From: a virus
Length of the DNA stretch: 25,142 nucleotides
Reading direction: 5' to 3' (one strand)
Virus record (IMG/VR): IMGVR_UViG_3300025282_004735
Location: 1-25,142 of that record
The notes under the pieces are model-generated. The model worked only from the letters and a program-made list of their open reading frames with translations, was not told the origin of the DNA and ran no database searches. Below are positions 9,282 through 15,026 of this stretch, in pieces (the stretch's first letter is position 1; the number at the start of each line of letters is the position of its first letter). Position numbers and translations under genes: made by a program.

Positions 9282-10027
9282 TGGGCTGTCTCCTCTTTCG
9301 GAAGTTTGGCTTCAAGAATCTTCTTGAGCGGCTCGAAGTTTTTCAGGTGAATATCGGCCATGCCTTCGACCTTGGCGTACTTGAAGAAGTCAGCACGGTT
9401 CACGCCGGACTTCCGGATCAGATCATCCAGGATGGTCATCTCTTCAGGGCCGAGTGTTTCCGGCTGCGGGCTGGCAGCATTCCCATCATCATCCTTGGTG
9501 GCGATGTCGAAAATCATCAGCTTGAGATAACGCCGTCCGTAGGTGGTGGACGATCCGAAGGCGTGTGTGTCAGTCTTGTTCCGCGAGCCCTTGATGCCGG
9601 TGGCGTCAACAGGGATGTTCGCTTCGTAGTGCCGCTCATGACCGTCTTCATGCAGAAGGTCACAAACCATCTTGTAGTGCCCTTCCATGTCGGAAACCGC
9701 CGTTCCGAACGTGGGCGCAAAACCATGCTCTGCCAGTATCGGATCAATAGCGTCTGCCACGGCTTCCAAATCCACATAGTTGGATTTTGTCTGATCATTG
9801 CGCTTGTTCCGAACGAGCGGTTTGATAGCCTTCTTGGCGGCAACGAAGTCGCGGTTGAATGCGGCCTTGGCGTTGCTGGCCTGTTGGCGCTCCTGCATCT
9901 CCAGAAGCTTCTCCATCTTGGCCACATCGAAATTCGGATCGGTCGCGGCGCGTTCGATCAGGGCAAAGATCGGATCACCTTGAACCGCCTCTTCCTGCTC
10001 GACAATATCGTATTGGGTGTCAGCCAT
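9278..10027 (-). CDS. ERF-family single-strand annealing protein
   Basis: ERF proteins anneal complementary single strands, promote recombination and help circularise phage DNA. This protein has the family pattern: KAAFNRDFVAAKKAIKPLVRN, YVDLEAVADAIDPILAEHGFA, and THAFGSSTTYGRRYLKLMIFD equivalent to the usual GSAITYGRRY box. ATG 10027 (249 residues) is chosen because AAAGGAG lies 8 nt upstream. The frame is open to 10072, but the extra residues overlap the zinc-finger gene. With the next gene it forms a Red-like pair. Confidence 0.92.
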   Translation of the reverse strand: MADTQYDIVEQEEAVQGDPIFALIERAATDPNFDVAKMEKLLEMQERQQASNAKAAFNRDFVAAKKAIKPLVRNKRNDQTKSNYVDLEAVADAIDPILAEHGFAPTFGTAVSDMEGHYKMVCDLLHEDGHERHYEANIPVDATGIKGSRNKTDTHAFGSSTTYGRRYLKLMIFDIATKDDDGNAASPQPETLGPEEMTILDDLIRKSGVNRADFFKYAKVEGMADIHLKNFEPLKKILEAKLPKEETAQ

Positions 10028-10208
10028 TGCGCTTACTCCTTTCATGAAACGCATCGCATTTCCTGTGGTCATGCTCTGAGATGAGGATTGTGACCTGGTG
10101 CTTGTCCTTGCAGTGCCACTGTCTTGCGAGCGGCGTATTGAACGGGGCAGCGCAGATAGGGCAGGCCAAGGGGTGCTGGCTTGTGCGGGTGAGGTTGGCG
10201 GGGGTCAT
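10020..10208 (-). CDS. Small C2H2-like zinc-finger protein
   Basis: This 62-residue protein has CPICAAPFNTPLARQWHCKD-KH, a CxxC...HxxxxH pattern typical of a single C2H2-type finger. It starts at an ATG overlapping the previous TGA (TGATG) and its last codons contain the ribosome binding site of the ERF gene, so it is tightly coupled on both sides. It may bind DNA or protein, and the target is unknown. Confidence 0.75.
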   Translation of the reverse strand: MTPANLTRTSQHPLACPICAAPFNTPLARQWHCKDKHQVTILISEHDHRKCDAFHERSKRNG

Positions 10209-10603
10209 CAGCCTTCTCCCTTCAGGGTGGCGAGGGCAGCCTGCGCGACATCTGCGATTTCGGCATGGCTCTCGACCACGAAGGATGCTGAATAAAGCTC
10301 GGTCCCCTGATCGCTCGTCCACTCGGGGCCGTTGCGGTTGTAGCTGGAGACGTGCGAATGCGCCATGCTTCGGACTTCCTCCAAAGCCTCCACCACCGCC
10401 AGTAGGGCAGGGAGGGCGTTGATGGCCTCGACTATGAGGGCTGCGTCGTGAGCCTCGCACTCGATTGCATACATGCCGTGCTGCAAGCCATCATCGATCC
10501 GGGTTAGCCCATCAACTGTGGCAGCGTGCTCCAAATACCACGGGCCAGCTGACGCCTTCCCCAGCAACTCTCTCAAACGCTCTACTGTATCTGGGTTAGT
10601 CAT
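10208..10603 (-). CDS. Hypothetical phage early protein
   Basis: This 131-residue protein begins MTNPDTVERLRELLGKASAG, resembling the small Ea22-like phage proteins that open with a short helix, 'GPWYLE' and an 'IECEAHDAALIVEAINALPAL' segment. The function is unknown. ATG 10603 is used because AAGGAC lies upstream and because it overlaps the stop of the preceding small gene. The longer frame to 10693 would run through that gene. Confidence 0.72.
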   Translation of the reverse strand: MTNPDTVERLRELLGKASAGPWYLEHAATVDGLTRIDDGLQHGMYAIECEAHDAALIVEAINALPALLAVVEALEEVRSMAHSHVSSYNRNGPEWTSDQGTELYSASFVVESHAEIADVAQAALATLKGEG

Positions 10604-10745
10604 TGGTCTGGTCCTTGAACGAAATGACGATGCCGAGCATGGGCACAGGCAGGATATACAGACGACGCTTTTGCTGATCGTAAAATGCGCCAATCCAGAA
10701 GTCGTACCAAGCGAACAGCGGTTTAATTCTCACACCTCTTTTCAT
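10596..10745 (-). CDS. 49-residue hypothetical phage protein
   Basis: This short gene encodes an aromatic, basic protein (KPLFAWYDFWIGAFYDQQKR, then RLYILPVPMLGIVI). I recall similar small proteins from other phages, but that is from memory and no function is known. Both ends overlap neighbours: ATG 10745 overlaps the previous stop as ATGA, and its last 8 nt overlap the next start. The YILPVPMLGIVI stretch is hydrophobic but short for a membrane segment. Confidence 0.75.
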   Translation of the reverse strand: MKRGVRIKPLFAWYDFWIGAFYDQQKRRLYILPVPMLGIVISFKDQTND

Positions 10746-10816
10746 GCCACTTTCCTCTCGATCTCAATTGCGGCCCACTCACAGTGGCGGGCGGTGTCGT
10801 AAGTGCCGTTAGTCAT
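10742..10816 (-). CDS. 24-residue candidate phage microprotein
   Basis: This tiny ORF (MTNGTYDTARHCEWAAIEIE, then RKVA) is linked by ATGA overlaps to the gene before it (stop at 10813) and after it (start at 10745). It fills exactly the space that would otherwise be an untranslated gap in a fully coupled operon, and its end carries a ribosome binding site (GAGAGGAAAG) for the next gene. It may be translated mainly to keep ribosomes coupled. No homology was recognised. Confidence 0.5.
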   Translation of the reverse strand: MTNGTYDTARHCEWAAIEIERKVA

Positions 10817-11085
10817 TGGTCGGCCTCCGCCAAGATGAAGTGACCCTTCTCAACGAGGTACTTTTCGACCTCGCGCGCCAGCTTGTTGCGAGCCTTCATG
10901 ATCTGGCTGTCAGGGATCAGGCTGCGCATGGCGCACCGCAGGATCGCGTCTGCGTCTTTCTGCCAGTGTTCGATCATGTACGGATCAACATCAGTTGGGC
11001 CGAATGCCTCGATTTGATCCTTGATGGGATCGGCCGACCATCCATAAGCTAGCTGAAACTCAAAAACTTCGGTAACGTCACTCAT
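10813..11085 (-). CDS. Hypothetical phage early protein
   Basis: This 90-residue protein is not recognised. It is mostly helical, with FEFQLAYGWSADPIKDQIEA near the start and KARNKLAREVEKYLVEKGHF near the end. No metal site or membrane segment is visible. It starts with an ATGA overlap at the conserved GCGGCATGAG junction and ends with another ATGA, which supports translation as part of the operon. Confidence 0.68.
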   Translation of the reverse strand: MSDVTEVFEFQLAYGWSADPIKDQIEAFGPTDVDPYMIEHWQKDADAILRCAMRSLIPDSQIMKARNKLAREVEKYLVEKGHFILAEADQ

Positions 11086-11378
11086 GCCGCTTTCCTTTCC
11101 ATGTCGATGCAGATGTGTTCCGCAGCCACAGCCGCGCGATAATCCCTGAACCGCTTGCTTGCGATTGCTCTGGCCATCATCCAGTGGTCATGGATTACGG
11201 CTCTCAGGTTCGGGCCTGCTTCCCAGTAGATCCGTTCGATCTCCTGGTAGTCTGACAGCTCTGCGAAGTGGGCTTGCTTGACGCCCTCAAGGCGCTCTGC
11301 TGCGAAGGCTCCCTCTATGGCGCGTGACTGGATGGGGCAGCGCATCGGGTGGCGGGATATGTGGTGGGAGAGGTTCAT
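11082..11378 (-). CDS. Hypothetical phage early protein
   Basis: This 98-residue protein is not recognised. It opens with a His/Cys-containing segment (MNLSHHISRHPMRCPIQSRA) and continues as helices rich in Ala, Glu and Arg, ending ERKAA. ATG 11378 is used because GGAG lies 8 nt upstream and it overlaps the previous stop as ATGA. The longer frame to 11459 would run through the preceding gene. Confidence 0.66.
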   Translation of the reverse strand: MNLSHHISRHPMRCPIQSRAIEGAFAAERLEGVKQAHFAELSDYQEIERIYWEAGPNLRAVIHDHWMMARAIASKRFRDYRAAVAAEHICIDMERKAA

Positions 11379-11653
11379 GACCGGTACTCCATGACGTACT
11401 TTTTCGCTTCGTCCTTGGACATTTTCTCGCCCGTCCAGTCGTTCCAAATCTCCTCGCAATTAACGGCGTCGATTAGGTCGCACACGGCTTGCTTGTGGGC
11501 GGGCGTCATATCTTGAGCCGCCGCGCTCATCGACCAACTGAGGCCGCGCGTATCGACGTCCTTGGCGACCTTCTGCGCCTCGTCGCTGACGAAGCTCCAC
11601 GCCTTCAGTGTGCCCCACTTCAGTGTCAGTGAATCTTGCTTGTCCTCGCTCAT
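11375..11653 (-). CDS. Hypothetical phage early protein
   Basis: This 92-residue acidic protein (MSEDKQDSLTLKWGTLKAWS) is not recognised. It contains a predicted helical centre (SAAAQDMTPAHKQAVCDLID) and a tryptophan-containing C-terminus. Repeated phage genes with a 'LKWGTLKxW' opening probably exist, but no function is known to me. It is ATGA-coupled on both sides, and its start lies in the conserved junction sequence. Confidence 0.68.
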   Translation of the reverse strand: MSEDKQDSLTLKWGTLKAWSFVSDEAQKVAKDVDTRGLSWSMSAAAQDMTPAHKQAVCDLIDAVNCEEIWNDWTGEKMSKDEAKKYVMEYRS

Positions 11654-11844
11654 GCCGCTTCCCCTTTCCGATAGTGTTGGTCGGCGGGTGGGGGCGAATT
11701 GGTCTCAAGCGCGGTGACAACAACATTTGCCAGCACCGCCGCGTAAATCTCCAGATTCCCCGCAAACTCATCATCCCCGCAATCCCTTGCAGATGTTGCA
11801 TATTTGAGGATTGCTTCCTCAACGACTGTTCTTGTGTCGCTCAT
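11650..11844 (-). CDS. Hypothetical phage early protein
   Basis: This 64-residue protein is not recognised. It begins MSDTRTVVEEAILKYATSAR and is largely helical, ending RKGEAA. ATG 11844 overlaps the previous stop as ATGA with GGAAGGGAG just upstream. The open frame continues to 11886, but that start lies inside the previous gene. The C-terminus and start context are almost identical in sequence to those of the next junction upstream. Confidence 0.66.
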   Translation of the reverse strand: MSDTRTVVEEAILKYATSARDCGDDEFAGNLEIYAAVLANVVVTALETNSPPPADQHYRKGEAA

Positions 11845-12155
11845 GCCGCCTCTCCCTTCCGCTCGTATTCGTCGGCCTTGGCCCAAGCCATTTTGTAGAT
11901 TTGTTGAACCGCCCTTGCGTCTGCAGTAAGCTGGCAGTCAGGGTCATCCATCGGGACGGTGACGCCGAGGTCTTCCGGGATCATCACCTGCAAGTTCTGG
12001 TAGAGCAGGTGGATCTTGTTTTGCTTGGAATAGGTTCGCCACTGGAACCACATCCACATGTGAAGGTCCGCATCTGCCACCTCATTGAACAGCTCTTGCT
12101 CTGAAGGCTCTTTGCGGTGTGCGCTTTGTATCTGGTCGTAGCGGGAGGTGAGCAT
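11841..12155 (-). CDS. Hypothetical phage early protein
   Basis: This 104-residue protein is not recognised. It has a tryptophan-rich centre (DADLHMWMWFQWRTYSKQNK) and a C-terminal helix ending YERKGEAA. It starts 1 nt after the stop of the first operon gene, with GGAGG about 11 nt upstream, and its own end carries the binding site for the next gene. It is probably cytoplasmic, because the aromatic stretch is not long or hydrophobic enough for a membrane segment. Confidence 0.68.
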   Translation of the reverse strand: MLTSRYDQIQSAHRKEPSEQELFNEVADADLHMWMWFQWRTYSKQNKIHLLYQNLQVMIPEDLGVTVPMDDPDCQLTADARAVQQIYKMAWAKADEYERKGEAA

Positions 12156-12156
12156 G

Positions 12157-12465
12157 TTATGCGGCCTCCTCTTCTGGGAGTGCGCGAATTTCTTCGAGAG
12201 GGAACTCGCGCCGGTAGTCGTTCTTCACAACCAACGTCTGAATCTCGTGTGAGGTGAGGCCGTGAAAGGGCACATCCGGGTCTTCCGGGTTGCCGTCCAC
12301 AGTATCGCGATCCTCGTTGTCCCAGCTGTCCGTGATGTCTGCGAGATGACCGAGGCAGCACATACCGCCAGTCTGCTTGTCATGAAGGGTGCCGCCCGCC
12401 CATTTTGCATTCGGGCTTTCCAGCCTTTCCAGCCAGCGTGCTTTGAGTTCTTTCGAGATCGGCAT
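12157..12465 (-). CDS. First gene of leftward operon, small phage protein with CCLG motif
   Basis: This 102-residue protein is the first gene after pL, with GAGGAAG 7 nt before ATG 12465. It has KARWLERLESPNAKWAGGTL followed by GGMCCLGHLADI. A similar 'CCLG' motif is seen in widespread small phage proteins of unknown function. It ends PEEEAA. As the promoter-proximal gene it should be the first product when the repressor is lost. Confidence 0.72.
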   Translation of the reverse strand: MPISKELKARWLERLESPNAKWAGGTLHDKQTGGMCCLGHLADITDSWDNEDRDTVDGNPEDPDVPFHGLTSHEIQTLVVKNDYRREFPLEEIRALPEEEAA

Positions 12466-12493
12466 AACTGTCTTCCTCTGTTTCGATGAGGAG

Positions 12494-12521
12494 ACTGTAA
12501 CACCTGACGTTATGGCGTCAA
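12494..12521 (-). promoter_or_regulatory. Promoter pL of the leftward operon
   Basis: On the minus strand, TTGACG (12516-12521) and TACAGT (12494-12499) are separated by 16 nt. A 17-bp operator occupies the spacer and overlaps the -10 box. It is closely similar to pR, with a shared TTGAC, TAACG and GGTGTTA order. Transcription would start near 12487, 22 nt before the first ATG. Confidence 0.8.
12497..12513. promoter_or_regulatory. Operator 1 (pL spacer)
   Basis: The 17-bp imperfect palindrome GTAACACCTGACGTTAT matches the consensus RTAACRCCNGGYGTTAY of five sites around the switch. It lies between the -35 and -10 boxes of pL, so binding would block RNA polymerase. Confidence 0.8.
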
Positions 12522-12530
12522 CTACTTTTT

Positions 12531-12547
12531 GTAACGCGTGGCGTTAT
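12531..12547. promoter_or_regulatory. Operator 2 (upstream of pL)
   Basis: GTAACGCGTGGCGTTAT is a 17-bp palindromic site centred 34 bp from operator 1, about three helical turns, which allows side-by-side or cooperative binding. It covers the TAA stop codon of the repressor gene. Confidence 0.8.
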
Positions 12548-12879
12548 TCGTTGGCGGCTCGTATCAGCTTGAGGGACCGCTCGCGTTGATCCGGCTTCAG
12601 AGAGCGCATGTAGCCGACAAGATCGACAACATCGCCATCAACGTCCGGATTGACTGAAATGAGCGCCCACTTCGGGACAGCAAGGGCAATGGCGAGCGCC
12701 TCCAGGATTGGCTCACTGTAAGGCTGCATACCCCGTTCTATACGGGAAAGGCTCATTGCGCTGATGAGTTCGACACCCGGCTCTGTTTCCATACGCGCTG
12801 CCAGCTTGGCAAGGGAGAGCCCTGCTTTCTGCCGCCATTGCTTGATATAGTGGTTCGGCTGGGTGTCACCTTTACTCAT
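12544..12879 (-). CDS. Short XRE-family phage repressor (CI-like)
   Basis: This 111-residue protein has an XRE-type helix-turn-helix over residues 11-71 (YIKQWRQKAGLSLAKLAARM, AMSLSRIERGMQPYSEPILE, LAIALAVP) and a short C-terminal helical tail (LVGYMRSLKPDQRERSLKLI). It lies opposite the Cro-like gene and is bordered by five operators, so it is the likely lysogeny repressor. It lacks the S24/LexA-like peptidase domain, so RecA-stimulated self-cleavage is not expected. The ATG 12879 has no strong ribosome binding site. Its own promoter appears to contain operator 4, which suggests autoregulation. Confidence 0.85.
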   Translation of the reverse strand: MSKGDTQPNHYIKQWRQKAGLSLAKLAARMETEPGVELISAMSLSRIERGMQPYSEPILEALAIALAVPKWALISVNPDVDGDVVDLVGYMRSLKPDQRERSLKLIRAANE

Positions 12880-12888
12880 GCGCTACAT

Positions 12889-12905
12889 GTAACCCACCCC
12901 GTTAC
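12889..12905. promoter_or_regulatory. Operator 3
   Basis: GTAACCCACCCCGTTAC has perfect outer half sites (GTAAC/GTTAC) around a divergent centre. It starts 10 nt upstream of the repressor ATG and covers the predicted transcription start of the repressor gene. It would mediate autorepression. Confidence 0.75.
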
Positions 12906-12908
12906 GTT

Positions 12909-12937
12909 AGCATATAGCACCGGGCGTTACGAAAAGT
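12909..12937 (-). promoter_or_regulatory. Candidate promoter of the repressor gene
   Basis: On the minus strand, ACTTTT (12932-12937) and TATGCT (12909-12914) are 17 nt apart. The -35 box is weak, as expected for a regulated maintenance promoter. Operator 4 occupies the spacer and operator 3 covers the start region. Confidence 0.4.
12914..12930. promoter_or_regulatory. Operator 4
   Basis: ATAGCACCGGGCGTTAC is a 17-bp site with one good half (GGCGTTAC) and one weaker half. It is centred 34 bp from operator 5 and 25 bp from operator 3, and falls in the spacer of the proposed repressor promoter. Confidence 0.75.
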
Positions 12938-12939
12938 TC

Positions 12940-12967
12940 TTGACCACGTAACGCCGGGTGTTATGAT
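12940..12967 (+). promoter_or_regulatory. Promoter pR of the rightward operon
   Basis: TTGACC (12940-12945) and TATGAT (12962-12967) are separated by 16 nt, a near-consensus sigma-70 promoter. Operator 5 fills the spacer. The expected start of transcription (about 12974-12975) coincides with the second candidate ATG of the Cro-like gene. Confidence 0.82.
12948..12964. promoter_or_regulatory. Operator 5 (pR spacer)
   Basis: GTAACGCCGGGTGTTAT is the best match to the shared consensus and lies between the -35 and -10 of pR, in the same relative position as operator 1 in pL. Confidence 0.82.
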
Positions 12968-12974
12968 GCCAATC

Positions 12975-13178
12975 ATGACACATCCCATCAAAAGCTGGCT
13001 GGACGCCAACGAGACCACTCAGGAGGCTTTTGCCGCCGACGTGGGCATATCACGGATGCAGCTCTGGCGCATCATGAATGGGTCAATGCCGTCGCGTGAT
13101 ACGGCGCTGGCAATACAGGAAGCAACGAATGGGGCGGTGAAGGCAGCGGTTCTCCTGAAGCTGGAGGATGCAGCCTAG
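12975..13178 (+). CDS. Cro-like helix-turn-helix regulator
   Basis: This 67-residue protein is a single HTH domain (residues 13-51: TTQEAFAADVGISRMQLWRI, then MPSRDTALAIQEATNGAV), the size and layout of YdaS/Cro-type regulators. It is the first gene from pR, divergent from the repressor, so it should bind the same operators and favour lytic growth. An ATG at 12963 in the same frame would lie inside the -10 box, so the ATG at 12975 is preferred. That ATG falls at the predicted transcription start and has no ribosome binding site, so the mRNA may be leaderless. The protein ends LEDAA. Confidence 0.82.
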   Translation: MTHPIKSWLDANETTQEAFAADVGISRMQLWRIMNGSMPSRDTALAIQEATNGAVKAAVLLKLEDAA

Positions 13179-13339
13179 TGTTGATCCCCCTGATCCGCCT
13201 CTCTCTCCCATCCTCCCGCCAGCGCGGTCGCTGGGCTGACCAGCTCACCTTCCTTGCTGGCCTGTTCCTCTGCGTCTTCTCAGGAATGATCGTCGGGGGC
13301 GCGGGCATCTGGGTCTTCTTGCGGATCGGGGGTGCGTGA
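13178..13339 (+). CDS. Small single-span membrane protein
   Basis: This 53-residue ORF starts at GTG 13178, overlapping the Cro-like stop (TAGTG), with GGAGG (13163-13167) 10 nt upstream. After a basic N-terminus (RLSLPSSRQRGRW) it has one hydrophobic segment (LTFLAGLFLCVFSGMIVGGA, continuing GIWVFL), predicted to cross the inner membrane. It ends with a TGATG overlap into the next gene. The role is unknown; a superinfection-exclusion type function is possible but unsupported. Confidence 0.6.
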   Translation: MLIPLIRLSLPSSRQRGRWADQLTFLAGLFLCVFSGMIVGGAGIWVFLRIGGA

Positions 13340-13629
13340 TGGATATGCCAAAGCCGACGCGTCATGTGGGAGGGTATGGCCCCGACTGCCCTTGGTGTGG
13401 ACGCAACATCCCGCACATCAATGTCGAGTGGGATAACGTCGAAGTACTGACTGACCCCTCTGACGATAGCGCAATACTTGTGTCTGCGAGGGGGTGCTGT
13501 CCTGAGTGCGGCAAGCCTGTGACCATTACGGAAACCAGAACAGACACGACGCTTGTTGGTCAGACTGCGCCAGAGCGCACCGAACGGGACCGCCAGTATC
13601 TCCGGTCACTCGAAACGGTAGGGGGCTGA
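13339..13629 (+). CDS. Small zinc-ribbon phage protein
   Basis: This 96-residue protein has two CxxC pairs, CPWC (17-20) and CPEC (54-57), the layout of a zinc ribbon (HVGGYGPDCPWCGRNIPHIN and ARGCCPECGKPVTITETRTD). It resembles the small 'Lar-like' or zinc-ribbon proteins of phage early regions, but no specific family was confirmed. The ATG overlaps the upstream stop (TGATG). A GTG at 13336 directly precedes it. Confidence 0.7.
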   Translation: MDMPKPTRHVGGYGPDCPWCGRNIPHINVEWDNVEVLTDPSDDSAILVSARGCCPECGKPVTITETRTDTTLVGQTAPERTERDRQYLRSLETVGG

Positions 13630-13630
13630 A

Positions 13631-14314
13631 ATGGGGCAGGGGACGGACGCACCGGTGTGCTCACATAAAGGCTGTGGAAAGAAAACCCACCGCCGGGGCA
13701 TGTGCCAAAAGCACTATAAGGCATTCAGAACAGGGCCGGACTACAGGCCGATGAAGCGGCTGAAGGATGCTGGCTGCGCGGTGGATGGGTGTGACCTTCC
13801 TTACCACGCCAAGGGGTATTGCAGTGCGCACTATACTCGGTCCGAACGAAACGGAGATCCCCTGGTTATAAAATGCCCGCCGAATGGATCGGTTGAGGTG
13901 TGGCTCCAGAGCACCATGCCTTATGACGGGGATGAGTGTCTCATTTGGCCGTTCGCTAGAGACCCCAATGGCTACGGTCGGGCGCGGAGGAAGACAGCCA
14001 ACGGTTACAAATCCGCGCTGGCTAGCCACGTCGTCATGGAGGTCTGCGGATCGCCTAGGCCGTCAACAAAGCACTGCTGCCTTCACTCCTGTGGAAATGG
14101 TCATTTTGGGTGCGTGAATCCAAAGCACATGCGCTGGGGAACCCAAGCCGAAAACATTGAGGACATGATGCGGCATGGAACGCACCACTCCCAGTCCGGC
14201 AAGCGCAAGGAAATTGATGGCCCGTATGTGGTCATAGAGCCCGAGATTGAAACCGCAGCCGGACACCCGGCAACGGTCTGGGCAATCACTCAACAGCAGG
14301 AGAGCGCAGCATGA
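13631..14314 (+). CDS. HNH endonuclease with two N-terminal zinc fingers
   Basis: This 227-residue protein starts with two similar Cys/His units (C10,C15,C25,H28 and C49,C54,C64,H67, each C-x4-C-x9-C-x2-H). A phage-type HNH domain follows: CLIWPFARDPNGYGRARR, then LHSCGNGHFGCVNPKHMRWG with His152, Asn163 and His166, and TQAENIEDMMRHGTHH. HNH enzymes cut DNA, and this subtype is often a free-standing homing or phage endonuclease. The last 12 codons lie in a 37-nt direct repeat that recurs at the end of the next gene. Confidence 0.88.
   Translation: MGQGTDAPVCSHKGCGKKTHRRGMCQKHYKAFRTGPDYRPMKRLKDAGCAVDGCDLPYHAKGYCSAHYTRSERNGDPLVIKCPPNGSVEVWLQSTMPYDGDECLIWPFARDPNGYGRARRKTANGYKSALASHVVMEVCGSPRPSTKHCCLHSCGNGHFGCVNPKHMRWGTQAENIEDMMRHGTHHSQSGKRKEIDGPYVVIEPEIETAAGHPATVWAITQQQESAA
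14278..14314 (+). repeat. Gene-junction direct repeat, copy 1
   Basis: This 37-nt segment is identical at 35 positions to 14499-14535. It encodes the last residues of the HNH protein (ITQQQESAA), a ribosome binding site (CAGGAGAG) and the ATGA start/stop overlap of the next gene. Confidence 0.9.
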
Positions 14315-14535
14315 CATTCACCGATGATGGAACACGGGTGCCTTACGATTGGATGCCGCTTTCGATGGCGAATGGAGTGGAGTGGGCATGCCTCCGACGA
14401 GGCCACAAGGACCGGTTTGAGTGTCTGTACCGGACGGGTCTGGCCAATCAATTTTTCTGGTGGCTCGGCGCGCTGAGCACCGTTCTTCACAAGCCCGGCT
14501 GGGTAATCACTCAACAACAGGAGAGCGCAGCATGA
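14311..14535 (+). CDS. Hypothetical protein flanked by direct repeats
   Basis: This 74-residue protein is not recognised. It is rich in tryptophan (VPYDWMPLSMANGVEWACLR, FFWWLGALSTVLHKPGW) with no clear membrane segment. Its C-terminus WVITQQQESAA is nearly the same as that of the HNH protein before it, because a 37-nt repeat ends both genes. The gene plus one repeat copy is thus a 221-nt unit that could be lost or gained cleanly. Confidence 0.65.
   Translation: MTFTDDGTRVPYDWMPLSMANGVEWACLRRGHKDRFECLYRTGLANQFFWWLGALSTVLHKPGWVITQQQESAA
14499..14535 (+). repeat. Gene-junction direct repeat, copy 2
   Basis: This segment differs from 14278-14314 at two positions (GGGT/GGGC and CAACAACAGG/CAACAGCAGG). 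It contains the end of the 74-residue ORF, the ribosome binding site and the start of the ASCH gene. Confidence 0.9.
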
Positions 14536-15026
14536 GCGACGCGATTTACGCTATTTCCGTTCGGCAGCCTTGGGCGTGGGCGCTGATTCACGGCGGAAAG
14601 GATGTCGAGAACAGGACAAAGGCCCCACAGGGAACATCCAATCTCATAGGCCACAGGTTCTGCATACACGCCTCCAAGGGAATGACGCAATACGAGTATG
14701 AGTGTGCTGCTGATTTCATGGCAACTTTGGGTGTCGAGTGCCCGCGTCCTGACAGGTTATTTCGTGGCGGTATCATTGGCTCTGTGCGCCTTGATCACGT
14801 GACTAGCGAGTATTCAAGCCGGTGGTTTTTCGGGCCGCGAGGGCTGATTGTGCGAGAGCCTCAGTCCTGCGACCCGGTGGCGGCATCGGGACAGCTCGGG
14901 TGGTTCAAGTGGAAGCCGTCTGGCGCTCTGGAGGAGCCCAAGCCGTGGATGGTGAAATGGCCCAACCAGACCATCAAACGCGCCGCTGAGAATGCGCCGC
15001 TACCGTTGTGGGAGGGGGCCGAATGA
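14532..15026 (+). CDS. ASCH-domain protein
   Basis: This 164-residue protein begins with the ASCH signature (YAISVRQPWAWALIHGGKDV followed by ENRT) and has the later GGIIGSVRLDHV strand of the fold. ASCH domains are PUA-related and bind RNA or modified nucleotides, and some act as nucleases or hydrolases. Phage copies are common but their role is mostly unknown. ATG 14532 overlaps the previous TGA. Its end holds GGAGGGGG, a strong ribosome binding site for the following gene. Confidence 0.85.
   Translation: MSDAIYAISVRQPWAWALIHGGKDVENRTKAPQGTSNLIGHRFCIHASKGMTQYEYECAADFMATLGVECPRPDRLFRGGIIGSVRLDHVTSEYSSRWFFGPRGLIVREPQSCDPVAASGQLGWFKWKPSGALEEPKPWMVKWPNQTIKRAAENAPLPLWEGAE

Noticed and set aside
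9281-10084. 267-codon plus-strand ORF
   Set aside because: It is antisense to the ERF gene, which has a clear family match and ribosome binding site.
12963-12974. ATG at 12963 as start of the Cro-like gene
   Set aside because: It lies inside the predicted -10 box of pR, so it would not be in the transcript.
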